A program made the translations under genes and the position numbers. Positions 52,853 to 53,192 of a stretch of DNA of 53,192 bases are shown in pieces. Below the pieces are notes generated by a model that had not been told where the DNA came from, ran no database searches, and saw nothing but the letters and a program-made list of their open reading frames with translations. The stretch comes from CAZCBJ01 sp964496705 (lineage in GTDB: Bacteria > Chloroflexota > Anaerolineae > Anaerolineales > Anaerolineaceae). Location of the stretch: NCBI GenBank assembly GCA_964496705.1, contig CAZCBJ010000004.1:1-53192 (forward strand). Direction: 5' to 3'. Every line of letters starts with the position of its first letter. The stretch's first letter is position 1.

Positions 52853-53192
52853 CTAGAAGCCCAAAGAAGTTCGAAAAAGCAAAACAACTGAGCCCAATAT
52901 TAGAAAAGGCGCCATCGGCAAAGCAGTAGCATATTGATACCTTCGCATGATGACCAGGTAAAGCAAATAAAGGCCACCGGAAAAAGCAAAGGTTAATGTT
53001 CCCAGTGCAATGCCAGCCAGAATTCCGGGCCAACCAAGGAATAAACCAAGGACTGCGCAAAGGTAGACATCTCCAAAACCTAATGCCTCTTCTTGTTTTT
53101 CGTTCTTCCCGAGTTTCGTTAAAATTTTACCGAATAGGATTCCAAGAAAATAAAAGCCTAGCATGGCCAAAAAACCTGTCGCACCGCCCAGC
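52853..53192 (-). CDS. Prepilin peptidase (A24 type), C-terminal part, truncated by window edge
   Basis: The frame runs from the right edge to a stop at 52853, giving the last ~112 residues. Several hydrophobic helices and the aspartyl motif GFGD in ALGFGDVYLCAVLGLFLGW identify the C-terminal half of a PilD/TadV-type peptidase, which processes type IV pilin and secretion pseudopilins at the membrane. The second conserved aspartate and the Cys-rich domain, if present, would lie outside the window. A possible TTG at 53170 is internal. It is convergent with pckA, with a 34-bp gap between the stops. Confidence 0.8.
   Translation of the reverse strand, partial: LGGATGFLAMLGFYFLGILFGKILTKLGKNEKQEEALGFGDVYLCAVLGLFLGWPGILAGIALGTLTFAFSGGLYLLYLVIMRRYQYATALPMAPFLILGSVVLLFRTSLGF

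Noticed and set aside
1..53192. CRISPR arrays, IS elements, rRNA genes
   Set aside because: No regularly spaced repeats, transposase or rRNA-like sequence was seen on reading either strand.

Overview
This 53 kb window looks like chromosomal DNA of an anaerobic, fermentative bacterium. The gene content fits Chloroflexota of the Anaerolineae type: a tungsten-type aldehyde:ferredoxin oxidoreductase, a ferredoxin-linked 2-oxoacid oxidoreductase, a fused NuoCD, LarA-like racemases, RicT, and a glmS self-cleaving ribozyme outside the Firmicutes. This placement is an impression from protein families and was not tested by a search. Base composition is moderate and even, and I see no phage, plasmid, insertion sequence or CRISPR array. 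A lone tyrosine recombinase is the only mobility-type gene.

Layout. 1-11 kb: end of a YigZ/IMPACT gene, a Tat-exported DUF362 lipoprotein, a LarA-like racemase, a small Cys/acidic protein, a Rel/SpoT (p)ppGpp enzyme, then a leftward catabolic operon (three-cofactor FAD dehydrogenase, its FAD partner, an Ldh2-type dehydrogenase, a HAD phosphatase) and a cupin. 11-18 kb: phosphofructokinase facing a leftward housekeeping operon, tRNA-Leu(UAG)-tig-clpP-nagD-like-rlmN-ftsY-prfB; prfB keeps the classical programmed +1 frameshift. 18-26 kb: MFS transporter, aldehyde oxidoreductase, glmS with a ribozyme leader, and a GAF/HD-GYP protein. 26-34 kb: a SufR-like regulator divergent from a short Nuo cluster (nuoB, nuoCD, nuoI, a small Cys protein), ricT, a PIG-L deacetylase, and the two subunits of a 2-oxoacid:ferredoxin oxidoreductase.

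34-41.5 kb is a tight seven-gene leftward operon from one near-consensus promoter: FmdB-type zinc ribbon, ketosphinganine-reductase-like SDR, argF, rocD, CoA-transferase, pyruvate kinase and a GNAT protein. 41.6-45.3 kb holds the most unusual set: a Clp/Hsp100 ATPase whose second AAA domain has lost its nucleotide-binding motifs but keeps the substrate loop and an IGF tripeptide, followed by a YbjN-like protein and a membrane-anchored TPR protein. 45.3-53 kb: tyrosine recombinase, second LarA paralogue, Asp23/Gls24 protein, nusB, a large surface lipoprotein with a probable glycosidase barrel, ATP-type PEP carboxykinase, and the end of a prepilin peptidase.

Together the metabolic genes describe sugar and amino-acid fermentation: phosphofructokinase, pyruvate kinase and PEP carboxykinase at the glycolytic core, ferredoxin-coupled oxidation of aldehydes and 2-oxoacids, possible ferredoxin use by a reduced Nuo module, ornithine and acyl-CoA conversion, and racemisation of hydroxy acids by nickel-pincer enzymes. 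The candidates for new biology are the pseudo-ATPase Clp cluster, the enlarged glmS ribozyme and the minimal Nuo cluster.
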